From Ga0077523 sp038324085 (lineage in GTDB: Bacteria; Pseudomonadota; Gammaproteobacteria; Burkholderiales; Ga0077523): a DNA stretch of 64,000 bases. Below the pieces are notes generated by a model that saw only the letters and a list, made by a program, of their open reading frames with translations, was not told the origin of the DNA and ran no database searches. A program made the position numbers and the translations under genes. Position 1 is the stretch's first letter, and the number at the start of each line of letters is the position of its first letter. Shown here piece after piece: positions 55,459 through 64,000 of this stretch. The stretch is taken from assembly GCA_038324085.1 (NCBI GenBank), contig JBBQHP010000005.1, forward strand, positions 1 through 64,000. The letters run 5' to 3'.

Positions 55459-56440
55459 TCTTGCCCACGTGCGCACCTGATTCCATCAGGGCGTGAGCGC
55501 TGGCCGCCTCCGTCAGCGCGAAGGTGGCGTGTATCACCGGCCGGATCTTGCCCTCATCCAGCAGTGGCCACACCTTTTTGCGGAGCGCCAGCGCGACCGA
55601 CGTCTTGTATTCGACCGATCGCGGCCGCAAGGTCGAACCGGTGATCGTGAGCCGCCGGTAAAGGATGTCGCTCATGTCGAGTGATGCCGTCGTCCCGCCG
55701 AGGAACGCGATGATCGACAGCCTCCCGTCGGTCGCGAGGCATTTGAGTTCGCGCGGCACGTAGTCGCCGCCGACCATGTCGAGGATCACGTCAGCGCCTG
55801 TGCCGGCGGTCAATTCCTTCATGACCGCGACGAAGTCTTCCGTCCGGTAGTTGATGCCGCGCGTCGCCCCGAGCCCTTCGCATGCCCGGCATTTGTCGTC
55901 GCTGCCGGCGGTGGCGAAGACGCGATGGCCCAGGGCGGCGGCGATCTGGATCGCCGCCACGCCGATGCCGCTCGAACCGCCCTGCACCAGGAGGGTCTCG
56001 CCGGCAGCCAGTCGTGCGCGCTCGAAGACGTTGATCCAGACGGTGAAGAACGTCTCCGGGAGCGACGCAGCATCGACCATGCTGAAGCCCTTCGGTGTCG
56101 GCAGGCAGTGCCCCGCGGCGGTCGCGCAGAACTGCGCGTAGCCGCCCCCTGGCGTGAGAGCGCAGACGCGATCCCCGACCTTCCACTGCATGACGTCGGC
56201 GCCGATGTCGGCGATCATGCCGGCCACCTCCAGCCCGGGCAGATCGGAGGCGCCCGGCGGCGGGTTGTAGGTCCCGGCGCGCTGGAAGCAATCCGGCCGG
56301 TTCACGCCTGCCGCCTCGACCTTGATCAGCACCTCGTCGGCCTTGATGCGCGGCAACGGCCGGGTCGCGGGTTGCAGAACGTCCGGACCACCGGGCTGGC
56401 TGATCTCGATTGCAGTCATGGTGTCGGGCAGTGCGCTCAT
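55436..56440 (-). CDS. Zinc-free quinone oxidoreductase (MDR family, PIG3/QOR type)
   Basis: A 334-residue medium-chain dehydrogenase/reductase that reduces quinones or enones with NADPH. Clear segments: AAGVNRPDCFQRAG in the catalytic half, VQGGSSGIGVAAIQIAAALG (nucleotide fold, G-x-x-G-x-x-A) and DVILDMVGGDY. The catalytic zinc Cys/His set is missing, as in QOR/PIG3. ATG 56440 has GAGGAGA at the correct distance; ATG 56419 would match the usual N-terminus (MTAIEISQPGG) more closely. Confidence 0.87.
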   Translation of the reverse strand: MSALPDTMTAIEISQPGGPDVLQPATRPLPRIKADEVLIKVEAAGVNRPDCFQRAGTYNPPPGASDLPGLEVAGMIADIGADVMQWKVGDRVCALTPGGGYAQFCATAAGHCLPTPKGFSMVDAASLPETFFTVWINVFERARLAAGETLLVQGGSSGIGVAAIQIAAALGHRVFATAGSDDKCRACEGLGATRGINYRTEDFVAVMKELTAGTGADVILDMVGGDYVPRELKCLATDGRLSIIAFLGGTTASLDMSDILYRRLTITGSTLRPRSVEYKTSVALALRKKVWPLLDEGKIRPVIHATFALTEAASAHALMESGAHVGKIMLQVGT

Positions 56441-56574
56441 CGTGTCGTCTCCTCACTCGGAGCGCCGATTGTAGAGGCGTGTGGCATCATCCGAGCGATT
56501 CGATGGCTGGCGGGGTCCGTGCGATCCGACCGGCCGTGCGCAACCGTCGCATTTTTTTCCGGGGAGGCACACAA

Positions 56575-57582
56575 ATGGACTACAGAGCACTCGGCAACAG
56601 CGGCCTCAAGGTCTCGCCGCTATGTCTGGGCACCATGATGTTCGGTGACCGTACGGACTACGCCGAATCGGAGCGCATCGTGAAGTCGGCGCGCGACGCG
56701 GGGGTGAACTTCATCGACACTGCCGATCAATATGCGAAAGGCGAATCCGAACGCATCGTCGGCAAGATCATCGCGAAAGACCGCGACCAGTGGGTGCTCG
56801 CGACGAAGTTCGGCAATCCCATGGGCGACGGTCCGAACGAGGTCGGGCTGGGTCGAAAGTGGATGCGGCAGGCCTGCGCTGCGAGCCTCGAGCGACTCCG
56901 CTCCGATTACATCGACCTGTATTACATCCACCTCGACTACCCGGAGATGCCGCTCGACGAGACCGTGCAGGCCATGGGCGAGCTCATCCGCGAAGGCAAG
57001 GTGCGCTACTTCGCAGTGTCGAATTTCCGCAGTTGGCGCATCTCGGAGATCGTGTGGCTGTGCCGCCAGTTCGGCGTGCCCCGGCCCATCGCCTGCCAGC
57101 CCTACTACAACGCGTTCAACCGCATGCCCGAAGTGGAAGTGCTGCCGGTGTGTGACTACCACGGACTCGGCGTCGTGCCCTACAGCCCCATTGCGCGCGG
57201 TGTGCTGTCGGGCAAGTACCTGCCGGGACAGAAGCCGCCGGGCGACACGCGTGCCGGGCGCGGCGACAAGCGCATGATCGAAACCGAATTCCGCGAGGAA
57301 TCGCTGGTCATGGCGCAGACCATCCGTGCTCATGCGGAGAAACGGCACGTCACGGCGGGACAATTCGCCACGGCCTGGGTATTGGCCAATCGCATAGTCA
57401 CTAGCGTGATAGCCGGGCCGCGCACGCTCGAGCAATGGCTCGACTATCCGAAGGCTCTCGACTACGACTGGACCGACGCGGACGAAGCGCTGGTCGATTC
57501 GCTGGTGAGCCCGGGGCATCCGTCGACGCCGGGGTACAACGATCCGAAATACCCGCTGCTTGGTCGCATCCTGCGCCGATGA
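56575..57582 (+). CDS. Aldo/keto reductase
   Basis: A 335-residue (beta/alpha)8 NADPH-dependent reductase. The first strand is YRALGNSGLKVSPLCLGTM, then the catalytic Asp/Tyr pair in FIDTADQYAKGESE, Lys in VLATKFG, and HLDYP in the catalytic His position. C-terminal NADP-binding segments are YSPIARGVLSGKY and VTSVIAGPRTLEQ. Similar to the YajO/Tas-like subfamily. ATG 56575 follows GGGGAGG. Confidence 0.9.
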   Translation: MDYRALGNSGLKVSPLCLGTMMFGDRTDYAESERIVKSARDAGVNFIDTADQYAKGESERIVGKIIAKDRDQWVLATKFGNPMGDGPNEVGLGRKWMRQACAASLERLRSDYIDLYYIHLDYPEMPLDETVQAMGELIREGKVRYFAVSNFRSWRISEIVWLCRQFGVPRPIACQPYYNAFNRMPEVEVLPVCDYHGLGVVPYSPIARGVLSGKYLPGQKPPGDTRAGRGDKRMIETEFREESLVMAQTIRAHAEKRHVTAGQFATAWVLANRIVTSVIAGPRTLEQWLDYPKALDYDWTDADEALVDSLVSPGHPSTPGYNDPKYPLLGRILRR

Positions 57583-57682
57583 GGCACCTGGTCCGGAGCG
57601 GGCTCGTGGTGCGGCACGAGGCTCGCGCGGATGATTCGATGCGCGCGGAGGCGCGGCGGCTTCGCGCAAGGTCGGATTCCGG

Positions 57683-58123
57683 TCATCCGTTCGGCGCGAG
57701 CCCGACCAGCAGCGCGCGCATCGCATCCGGAATGGGCACGGGCCGGCGCGTGACCCGGTCCACGTACACGTGGATGAAGTGGCCTTGCGCGGCGGCCAGC
57801 GCGTCGTCGTTGCAGAACAATCCGACTTCGTAGCGCACGCTGCTCGATCCGAGCGTCGCCACTCTCAGCCCGGCATGCACCGTGTCCGGGAACGTGATCG
57901 AGTCGAAGTAGTTGCACTGCGTCTCCACCACCAGTCCGATGATCGTGCTGCGCCCGATGTCGAGCACGCCCTGTTCGATCAGGTACTGGTTCACGACCGT
58001 GTCGAAGTAGGAGTAGTAAACGACGTTGTTGACGTGTCCGTAGACGTCGTTGTCCATCCACCGGGTGGCGATGGCCTGGAAATGGCGATAGTCGGAGCGT
58101 TTGCCGGGTGTGGGTTTCGTCAT
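57683..58123 (-). CDS. Hotdog-fold acyl-CoA thioesterase
   Basis: A 146-residue hotdog protein (4-hydroxybenzoyl-CoA thioesterase/YbgC type) that hydrolyses acyl-CoA. The catalytic segment TRWMDNDVYGHVNNVVYYSY carries the D-x-x-(G)H-V-N-N motif, with the Asp needed for catalysis. Substrate cannot be told. The start ATG 58123 is one base after the stop of the EamA gene, so it is the last gene of the minus-strand unit beginning at 61847. Confidence 0.87.
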   Translation of the reverse strand: MTKPTPGKRSDYRHFQAIATRWMDNDVYGHVNNVVYYSYFDTVVNQYLIEQGVLDIGRSTIIGLVVETQCNYFDSITFPDTVHAGLRVATLGSSSVRYEVGLFCNDDALAAAQGHFIHVYVDRVTRRPVPIPDAMRALLVGLAPNG

Positions 58124-58124
58124 G

Positions 58125-59036
58125 TCAATGGGAGGTGGCGCTGTCGGTGGCGTCGATGCGGCGGCGCATGTGCTGCCAGTTCACGGCGAGCAGGCCGGCG
58201 GCGATGATCACCACCATGCCCGCGATCGATCCGCCGTCGGGGAACTCGTGGAACACGATCCACGCGAGCAGCGTGGACCAGATGAGCTGCGTGTAGACAA
58301 AAGGGCCCAGGGCCATGGGCGAGGTGTGCTCCACGGCGCGGATCAGCAGGAAATGACCGGTGCCGCCAAGCGATCCGATCACGATCATGAGCATCATTTG
58401 CAACCAGGTCGGCGACTGCCATCCCAGCGGCAGCGCGAGGCTGGTGAGCGTGGCGCCGATCAGCGCCGTGTAGAACAGGGTCGTCACCGGATTGTCCCGA
58501 CCCGCAACCTTGCGTGTCGCGATCTGATAGAGCGAGAACAGCAGCGCGGTGGAGAGAGGGAACAGCACGGTGGGGCTGAACACGGCGCCGCCCGGGCGGA
58601 TGATGATGAGCACGCCGATGAAGCCCAGCACGACAGCGGCCCATTGGCGCCGTGAGACGCGCTCGCGCAACAGCGGCCCGGACAGCACCGTCACGACGAC
58701 GGGGCCGATGAAGCTGATGGCGGCTGCTTCGGCCAGCGGGAGAAACCGGAGCGCCAGATAGAACATCGCGGTCGAACTCACCAGCAGCACGCCACGCAGG
58801 ATCTGCAGGCCCGGGTGGCGCGTGCGCACCAGATCGAGCTGCATGCGCGGACCGAACAGGATCAGCATGAACAGCAGATGAACGCTGTAGCGTGCCCAGA
58901 TGAGTGGACCGATCGGGTATGACTTCAGAATGAATTTCGCGAGCGTGTCGGCGGACGAGAACAGGAACACCGCCATCATCATCATTCCTATGCCGCGCAA
59001 CAAATGCGGGTGATGCGTATCGTGGACGCCGGTCAT
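58125..59036 (-). CDS. EamA/DMT-superfamily exporter
   Basis: A 303-residue ten-helix EamA protein. Repeat 1: IGMMMMAVFLFSSADTLAKF, then LALRFLPLAEAAAISFIGPV. Repeat 2: LFPLSTALLFSLYQIATRKV, LLAWIVFHEFPDGG. The sequence around FIGPVVVTVLSG is the family's best-conserved part. It resembles S-adenosylmethionine or amino-acid exporters only in general. ATG 59036 overlaps the stop of the enolase-like gene (ATGA), so the exporter may act on a product of this operon. Confidence 0.87.
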   Translation of the reverse strand: MTGVHDTHHPHLLRGIGMMMMAVFLFSSADTLAKFILKSYPIGPLIWARYSVHLLFMLILFGPRMQLDLVRTRHPGLQILRGVLLVSSTAMFYLALRFLPLAEAAAISFIGPVVVTVLSGPLLRERVSRRQWAAVVLGFIGVLIIIRPGGAVFSPTVLFPLSTALLFSLYQIATRKVAGRDNPVTTLFYTALIGATLTSLALPLGWQSPTWLQMMLMIVIGSLGGTGHFLLIRAVEHTSPMALGPFVYTQLIWSTLLAWIVFHEFPDGGSIAGMVVIIAAGLLAVNWQHMRRRIDATDSATSH

Positions 59037-60334
59037 TTCAGCCGTGGCCCTGCGCTCGCCGGCAGGACCGACCGGCCGGCGAACGGTGCCGACCGGCCGA
59101 GGGCTTCCTCGAGACGCAGCGCCTCGTTCCATTTGGCCATGCGTTCGGAGCGGGTGAACGAACCCACTTTCAACTGCCCGGCGTTCCAGCCGGTGGCGAG
59201 GTGCACGATCGTCACGTCCTCGGTTTCGCCGGAACGGGCGGACACGATCGTGCCGAAGCCCGCGGCCTTGCCGGCTTCGAGCGCCGCCCGGGTTTCCGTG
59301 ACTGTGCCGGCCTGATTGGGCTTGATCAGCACCGCGTTGCACGCCTGATCCTCGGCCGCCGCGTGCACGCGCCTGGCGTTGGTCACGAGATAGTCGTCGC
59401 CGATGATCTGGATACGGCCGCCGACCGCCGCGGTGAAGGCGCGCATGCCGTCGCGGTCGTCCTCGGCCAGGGGATCCTCGATCGAGGCGATCGGGTAGCG
59501 CCGGCACCAGTCCAGCAGCATCGCGATCATGCCGTCGCGATCGAGCTCGCGCTGTTCCAGGCCGAGCGAGTAGCGGCCGTTGCGGCCGAATTCCGATGCC
59601 GCGATGTCGAGCGATATGGCGACTTCGTCACCCGGGCGATAGCCGGCTTTCTCGATCGCACGGACGAGCATCGACAGCGCGTCCTCGTTCGAGTCGAACA
59701 AGGGCCAGAAGCCGCCTTCGTCGGCGACGCCCGCGAGCTTGCCGGCGTCGCGCATCAACACACCCGCCGCGCGATAGACCTCGGCGGTCATGACCAGTGC
59801 TTCGTCGAAACTTGCCGCGCCCAGGGCCATCACCATGAAGTCCTGGATGTCCACGCGCCGACCGGCGTGCGCACCGCCACCGAAGATCTGGATCTCGGGG
59901 AGCGGCAGACGCACCGGTTCGCCGTTCGCGAGGTAGGCCCAGAGGGGTTCCTGTCGCGACGCGGCGGCGGCGTGAAGCACGGCCATCGACACCGCTATCG
60001 TCGCGTTGCCGCCGAGGCGGGCCTTGTTGGCCGAGCCGTCGAGGGCGATCAGGGCAGCGTCGACCGCGCCCTGGTCGGTGGCGGTCATGCCCGTGAGCAG
60101 GCGAGCGATCTCGCCGTTCACGTTGGCCACCGCGTTCGCGACATTCATGCCGCCCAGGCTGGTGCCGCCGTCGCGCAGATCGATGGCTTCGTTGCTGCCT
60201 CGTGACGCGCCGGCCGGAGCGATGGCACGCCCGAATGCGCCGCCAGCCAGATGGACTTCCGCCTCGACGGTAGGGCGGCCGCGCGAGTCCCAGACGCGCC
60301 GGCCGATGATGCGGGTGATGGTGGGATTGGTCAT
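59033..60334 (-). CDS. Enolase paralog with altered active site
   Basis: A 433-residue enolase-fold protein that aligns over its whole length with 2-phosphoglycerate enolase. Retained: GASRG near the N-terminus, the GGGAHA loop His, VADEGG (Glu of E211 type), SIEDPLAEDD, LIKPNQAGT (Lys345 type) and QLKVGSF (Lys396 type). Changed: canonical QEFM is QDFM (yeast Glu168 to Asp) and canonical SHRSGE is SARSGE (yeast His373 to Ala); SGAST is replaced by AGASR. These changes affect catalysis or substrate binding, so a glycolytic role is doubtful and a different 2-hydroxyacid-phosphate is possible. Start is ATG 60334 after AGGAAA. Confidence 0.82.
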   Translation of the reverse strand: MTNPTITRIIGRRVWDSRGRPTVEAEVHLAGGAFGRAIAPAGASRGSNEAIDLRDGGTSLGGMNVANAVANVNGEIARLLTGMTATDQGAVDAALIALDGSANKARLGGNATIAVSMAVLHAAAASRQEPLWAYLANGEPVRLPLPEIQIFGGGAHAGRRVDIQDFMVMALGAASFDEALVMTAEVYRAAGVLMRDAGKLAGVADEGGFWPLFDSNEDALSMLVRAIEKAGYRPGDEVAISLDIAASEFGRNGRYSLGLEQRELDRDGMIAMLLDWCRRYPIASIEDPLAEDDRDGMRAFTAAVGGRIQIIGDDYLVTNARRVHAAAEDQACNAVLIKPNQAGTVTETRAALEAGKAAGFGTIVSARSGETEDVTIVHLATGWNAGQLKVGSFTRSERMAKWNEALRLEEALGRSAPFAGRSVLPASAGPRLK

Positions 60335-60447
60335 GGTTTCCTGTTTGTCGGTCGGCGAAGTCAGCATGGGGGGGGGCGTGGCACGGCGGACCACGTCGGC
60401 GCGCGGCTCGTGCGATCGAGCGCGCGCAGGGCAGCACGAGATGTGGG

Positions 60448-60846
60448 TCAGACGGTCAATTCGATGCGGTTGCCGTCGGGGTCGAGCACCACGCTCTCGT
60501 AGTAGCCGTCGCCGGTGCGCCGAGGCCCGTCCACGATGACGAAGCCGGCCGCGCTCAAGCGCGCGGTGAGCTGGTCGACGGCCGCATCCGAACCGAGCGC
60601 GAGCGCGATGTGCGCGTAGCCCGGCGCCGGATGCGCGCGTGGTTCGCTCAGGTCCGGCACCTGCATGATCTCGATGCGCGCGCCACCGCCGAAGCTCAGG
60701 AAGTAGGACCGGAAGCGCCGGCCGGGATTCACGTAGCCGTCATTGCTGCGGGCACCGAACCATTCCGAGTAGAAATCGCGCAGCTGCTCCGGATTGCGGG
60801 TCCAGAGGGCGACGTGATCGACGCGCACCGGGAGTGCGCTCACCAC
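60448..60846 (-). CDS. VOC-family (glyoxalase-fold) protein
   Basis: A 132-residue VOC protein with a full set of strands: RVDHVALWTRNPEQLRDFYS, YFLSFGGGARIEIMQV, GYAHIALALGS and VVLDPDGNRIELTV. Metal ligands of the classical His/Glu type are present (DH, IEIM, HIALA, IELTV). It could be a lyase, isomerase or dioxygenase of this fold. Start GTG 60846 has GGAG eight bases upstream; GTG 60867 would give a longer form. Its start overlaps the kinase stop, linking it to that gene. Confidence 0.83.
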   Translation of the reverse strand: MVSALPVRVDHVALWTRNPEQLRDFYSEWFGARSNDGYVNPGRRFRSYFLSFGGGARIEIMQVPDLSEPRAHPAPGYAHIALALGSDAAVDQLTARLSAAGFVIVDGPRRTGDGYYESVVLDPDGNRIELTV

Positions 60847-61847
60847 CGCGCGATCTCCGCCCGCCACGCGTCGCGTACGCCCGCGAGTTGCTCGACCGGC
60901 TGCAGCAGCAACGGCACCGCGACGCGCCGTACCTTCGCGCGATCGCGCTCATCGGTGACGTACTCGACCGGCGATTTACCGTCGATTCGGGCGAGGAACA
61001 GACCGGGCAGCAGATGCGCGACGCGTGCCTCGATCGCAGCGGGCAATTCCCATGTGACCCCGGCCAGGTAAGTGTCGAACAGCGTCGTGAAGCACTGCAG
61101 GTAGACCGCCCACCAGCGCGGCCGCCAGACGCACTTGAGCAGCAGGTGATTCAGGCAGAACGCCAGATCGAAGGCCGGATCGCCGTACCAGGCGCATTCC
61201 GCGTCCACGAAGACCGGACCGTTCGGCCCCGCCAGGATGTTCTTCGGACTGACATCGCCGTGCACCAGGGCGAGTTTGGTGGAAGCGGTGACGCGGACCA
61301 GTTCTGCGAGCGCCGAGGCGGCTTCCGGATGCGCTCGTGCCGTGGCTTCCAGGTAGGGTTCCAGGCGGATCGGAAAGAAGATGTGATCCGTCGCAAAGCG
61401 TTGCGCGAGATCGCGCCGGCCGGCGGTGCTCGCGTGGATCAAGGCGAGGCGTCGTCCGACCTCGCGCGCCGTCGCGCCGTCGACGATCCCATCCCGCAGT
61501 TGCGTCTTCCATACCGGATAGTCGTCGGGATCGAGATAGGCCATGGCGAACAGGTTCGCTTCGGCGTCTTCGCCCAGGATCCGAGGTACGGCGTCGGGTG
61601 CGATGGCACCGGCGACCCGCATCCACTCGACTTCATAGCGATTGCGCTCGGTCGGCGCGTGCCAGTCGGCCTGCACTTTGAGCTTCGGCAGCGCGCGCTT
61701 GATGCAGATCGAGCCGCGCGGGAGCACGACCCGGAAGATGTCGGACGAGACCCCGCCGGTGAGCGGCTCGAACACCACGGGTTCGCCCGGCGCGAGCAGC
61801 GCCATGCGCTCGAGCGCGGGTCGAAAAACGGCTGCGTGATCCTCCAC
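60840..61847 (-). CDS. APH-type small-molecule kinase
   Basis: A 335-residue aminoglycoside-phosphotransferase-fold kinase. ATP and catalytic segments are clear: the P-loop-like GGVSSDIFRVVL, catalytic LVHGDVSPKNILAG (HxDxxxxN-type) and the metal-binding VDAECAWYGDPAFDLAFCLN. It resembles methylthioribose or homoserine kinase-like proteins more than antibiotic-resistance enzymes, but the substrate is unknown. GTG 61847 is the first start in frame; ATG 61805 is the alternative. First gene of the minus-strand unit. Confidence 0.8.
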   Translation of the reverse strand: MEDHAAVFRPALERMALLAPGEPVVFEPLTGGVSSDIFRVVLPRGSICIKRALPKLKVQADWHAPTERNRYEVEWMRVAGAIAPDAVPRILGEDAEANLFAMAYLDPDDYPVWKTQLRDGIVDGATAREVGRRLALIHASTAGRRDLAQRFATDHIFFPIRLEPYLEATARAHPEAASALAELVRVTASTKLALVHGDVSPKNILAGPNGPVFVDAECAWYGDPAFDLAFCLNHLLLKCVWRPRWWAVYLQCFTTLFDTYLAGVTWELPAAIEARVAHLLPGLFLARIDGKSPVEYVTDERDRAKVRRVAVPLLLQPVEQLAGVRDAWRAEIARW

Positions 61848-61948
61848 GGCAATGACGGCGTAACATCAGGTGTCGGGCACGCTCGGCGAGCCGCGTGGCA
61901 CGACAAGAAAATCGGAGCGAAACTCTAGCACAGCGCATCGGCCCGACC

Positions 61949-63436
<1,488 letters not shown>

Positions 63437-63593
63437 GGTCCGCGCCTGCCGCAACCGGATTCGCCGTCCGGCCGCAGACGCCGCACGCAAGCTCGCTTTG
63501 CCAGGCAATTGATGAGGAGATTGAACCAGCCGGCACCTGAGCACCGAGGCAGCCGGACCTGATAGTCGCAGCAAAACTTCGGGGAGGAAGACC

Positions 63594-64000
63594 ATGGGGG
63601 GTTACGCGACCGGGAACATCCGCACCTTGGCGCTGGTGGGCCACGGGGCTGCGGGCAAGACGACGTTGGCGGAAGCGCTGCTGCGCGCCGCCGGAGCCAT
63701 ACCGGTCGCGGGCAGTGTCGAGCGCGGATCCACCGTGAGCGATCATCTCCCGATCGAGAAGGAGTACCGGCACTCGCTGCAGTCCTCCGTGTTGCGGTTC
63801 GAAACCCATGACGCGCGGGTGCATCTGCTCGATACCCCCGGCTTTCCCGATTTCATCGGGCAGTCCATCGGCGCGCTGGACGCCGTGGAAACCGCGGCGG
63901 TGGTGGTGAGCGCGCAAGCCGGCATCGAGATGATCACTTCCCGGATGATGCAGTGGGCTGCCCGGCGCAAGCTCTGCCGGCTCGTGGTGATCAACAAGAT
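63594..64000 (+). CDS. EF-G-like translational GTPase, 5' part (continues past window)
   Basis: Only 135 codons are in view. The G1 motif is GHGAAGKTTL, G3 is DTPGFPDF and switch residues precede it; G4 (NKxD) has just begun at the window edge. The G1 form with Ala-Ala resembles elongation-factor-G-like paralogs (FusA2 type) more than canonical EF-G (GHVDHGKT in EF-Tu, GHIDAGKT in EF-G). ATG 63594 follows GGGGAGGAAG. Role not decidable from this part. Confidence 0.85.
   Translation, partial: MGGYATGNIRTLALVGHGAAGKTTLAEALLRAAGAIPVAGSVERGSTVSDHLPIEKEYRHSLQSSVLRFETHDARVHLLDTPGFPDFIGQSIGALDAVETAAVVVSAQAGIEMITSRMMQWAARRKLCRLVVINK

Overview
The window is GC-rich bacterial chromosome with tightly packed genes, many 4-bp start/stop overlaps and short intergenic gaps. 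The gene set suggests a betaproteobacterium: a phasin (PHA granule protein), a wrbA / HugZ-like / DUF2069 / gluQ cluster, and proS next to a lytic transglycosylase with rppH close by. A PEP-CTERM protein indicates an exosortase elsewhere in the genome. I saw no rRNA, tRNA or CRISPR array. The taxonomic call is inference from gene content.

Layout. 1-134 is the right end of an IS5-type insertion sequence that has removed the 5' end of a VOC-family gene (135-512). 876-11725 holds metabolic and membrane genes: a cupin-like secreted protein, a D-aminoacylase-type amidohydrolase, a methyltransferase, a phospholipase D/cardiolipin synthase-like protein, an iron-type alcohol dehydrogenase, a CPA2 cation:proton antiporter, a 2-hydroxyacid dehydrogenase, an amidase, a small membrane protein and a lipoprotein. 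11902-17642 is a complete six-gene Mrp/Pha-type multisubunit Na+/H+ (or K+/H+) antiporter operon with A and B fused. Then come a PEP-CTERM SdiA-regulated-like protein, a DMT exporter, a possible 266-bp inverted-repeat element, hrpA, trxC, a CBS protein and a Cys-rich lipoprotein.

26480-39393 is the most unusual part. Three translationally coupled genes encode a GAF-HlyD adaptor, a PqqD-like/M50 protease/HlyD fusion, and a SecA-like ATPase that lacks the C-terminal third of SecA. A convergent pair encodes a secreted beta-rich protein and a periplasmic adaptor. Divergent from that pair is a giant surface-type protein (partial LamG, SdrD-B-like, six PKD-like repeats, cohesin-dockerin-cohesin) that is 5'-truncated and has an in-frame TAG. 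I read the whole as a dedicated export/anchoring system for a giant exoprotein whose substrate gene is decaying here. An ECF sigma/anti-sigma pair and an HDOD-REC-GGDEF protein follow.

43209-56440 is mostly housekeeping: phasin, the wrbA-to-gluQ cluster, a YihY membrane protein, two tandem FkbM methyltransferases, lytic transglycosylase, proS, a spermidine-synthase-like protein, rppH, a secreted guanyl-type RNase with its barstar inhibitor, an HD phosphohydrolase and a quinone oxidoreductase. 56575-64000 has an aldo/keto reductase, a five-gene minus-strand operon (kinase, VOC protein, active-site-altered enolase paralog, EamA exporter, hotdog thioesterase), glpK and the start of an EF-G-like GTPase.
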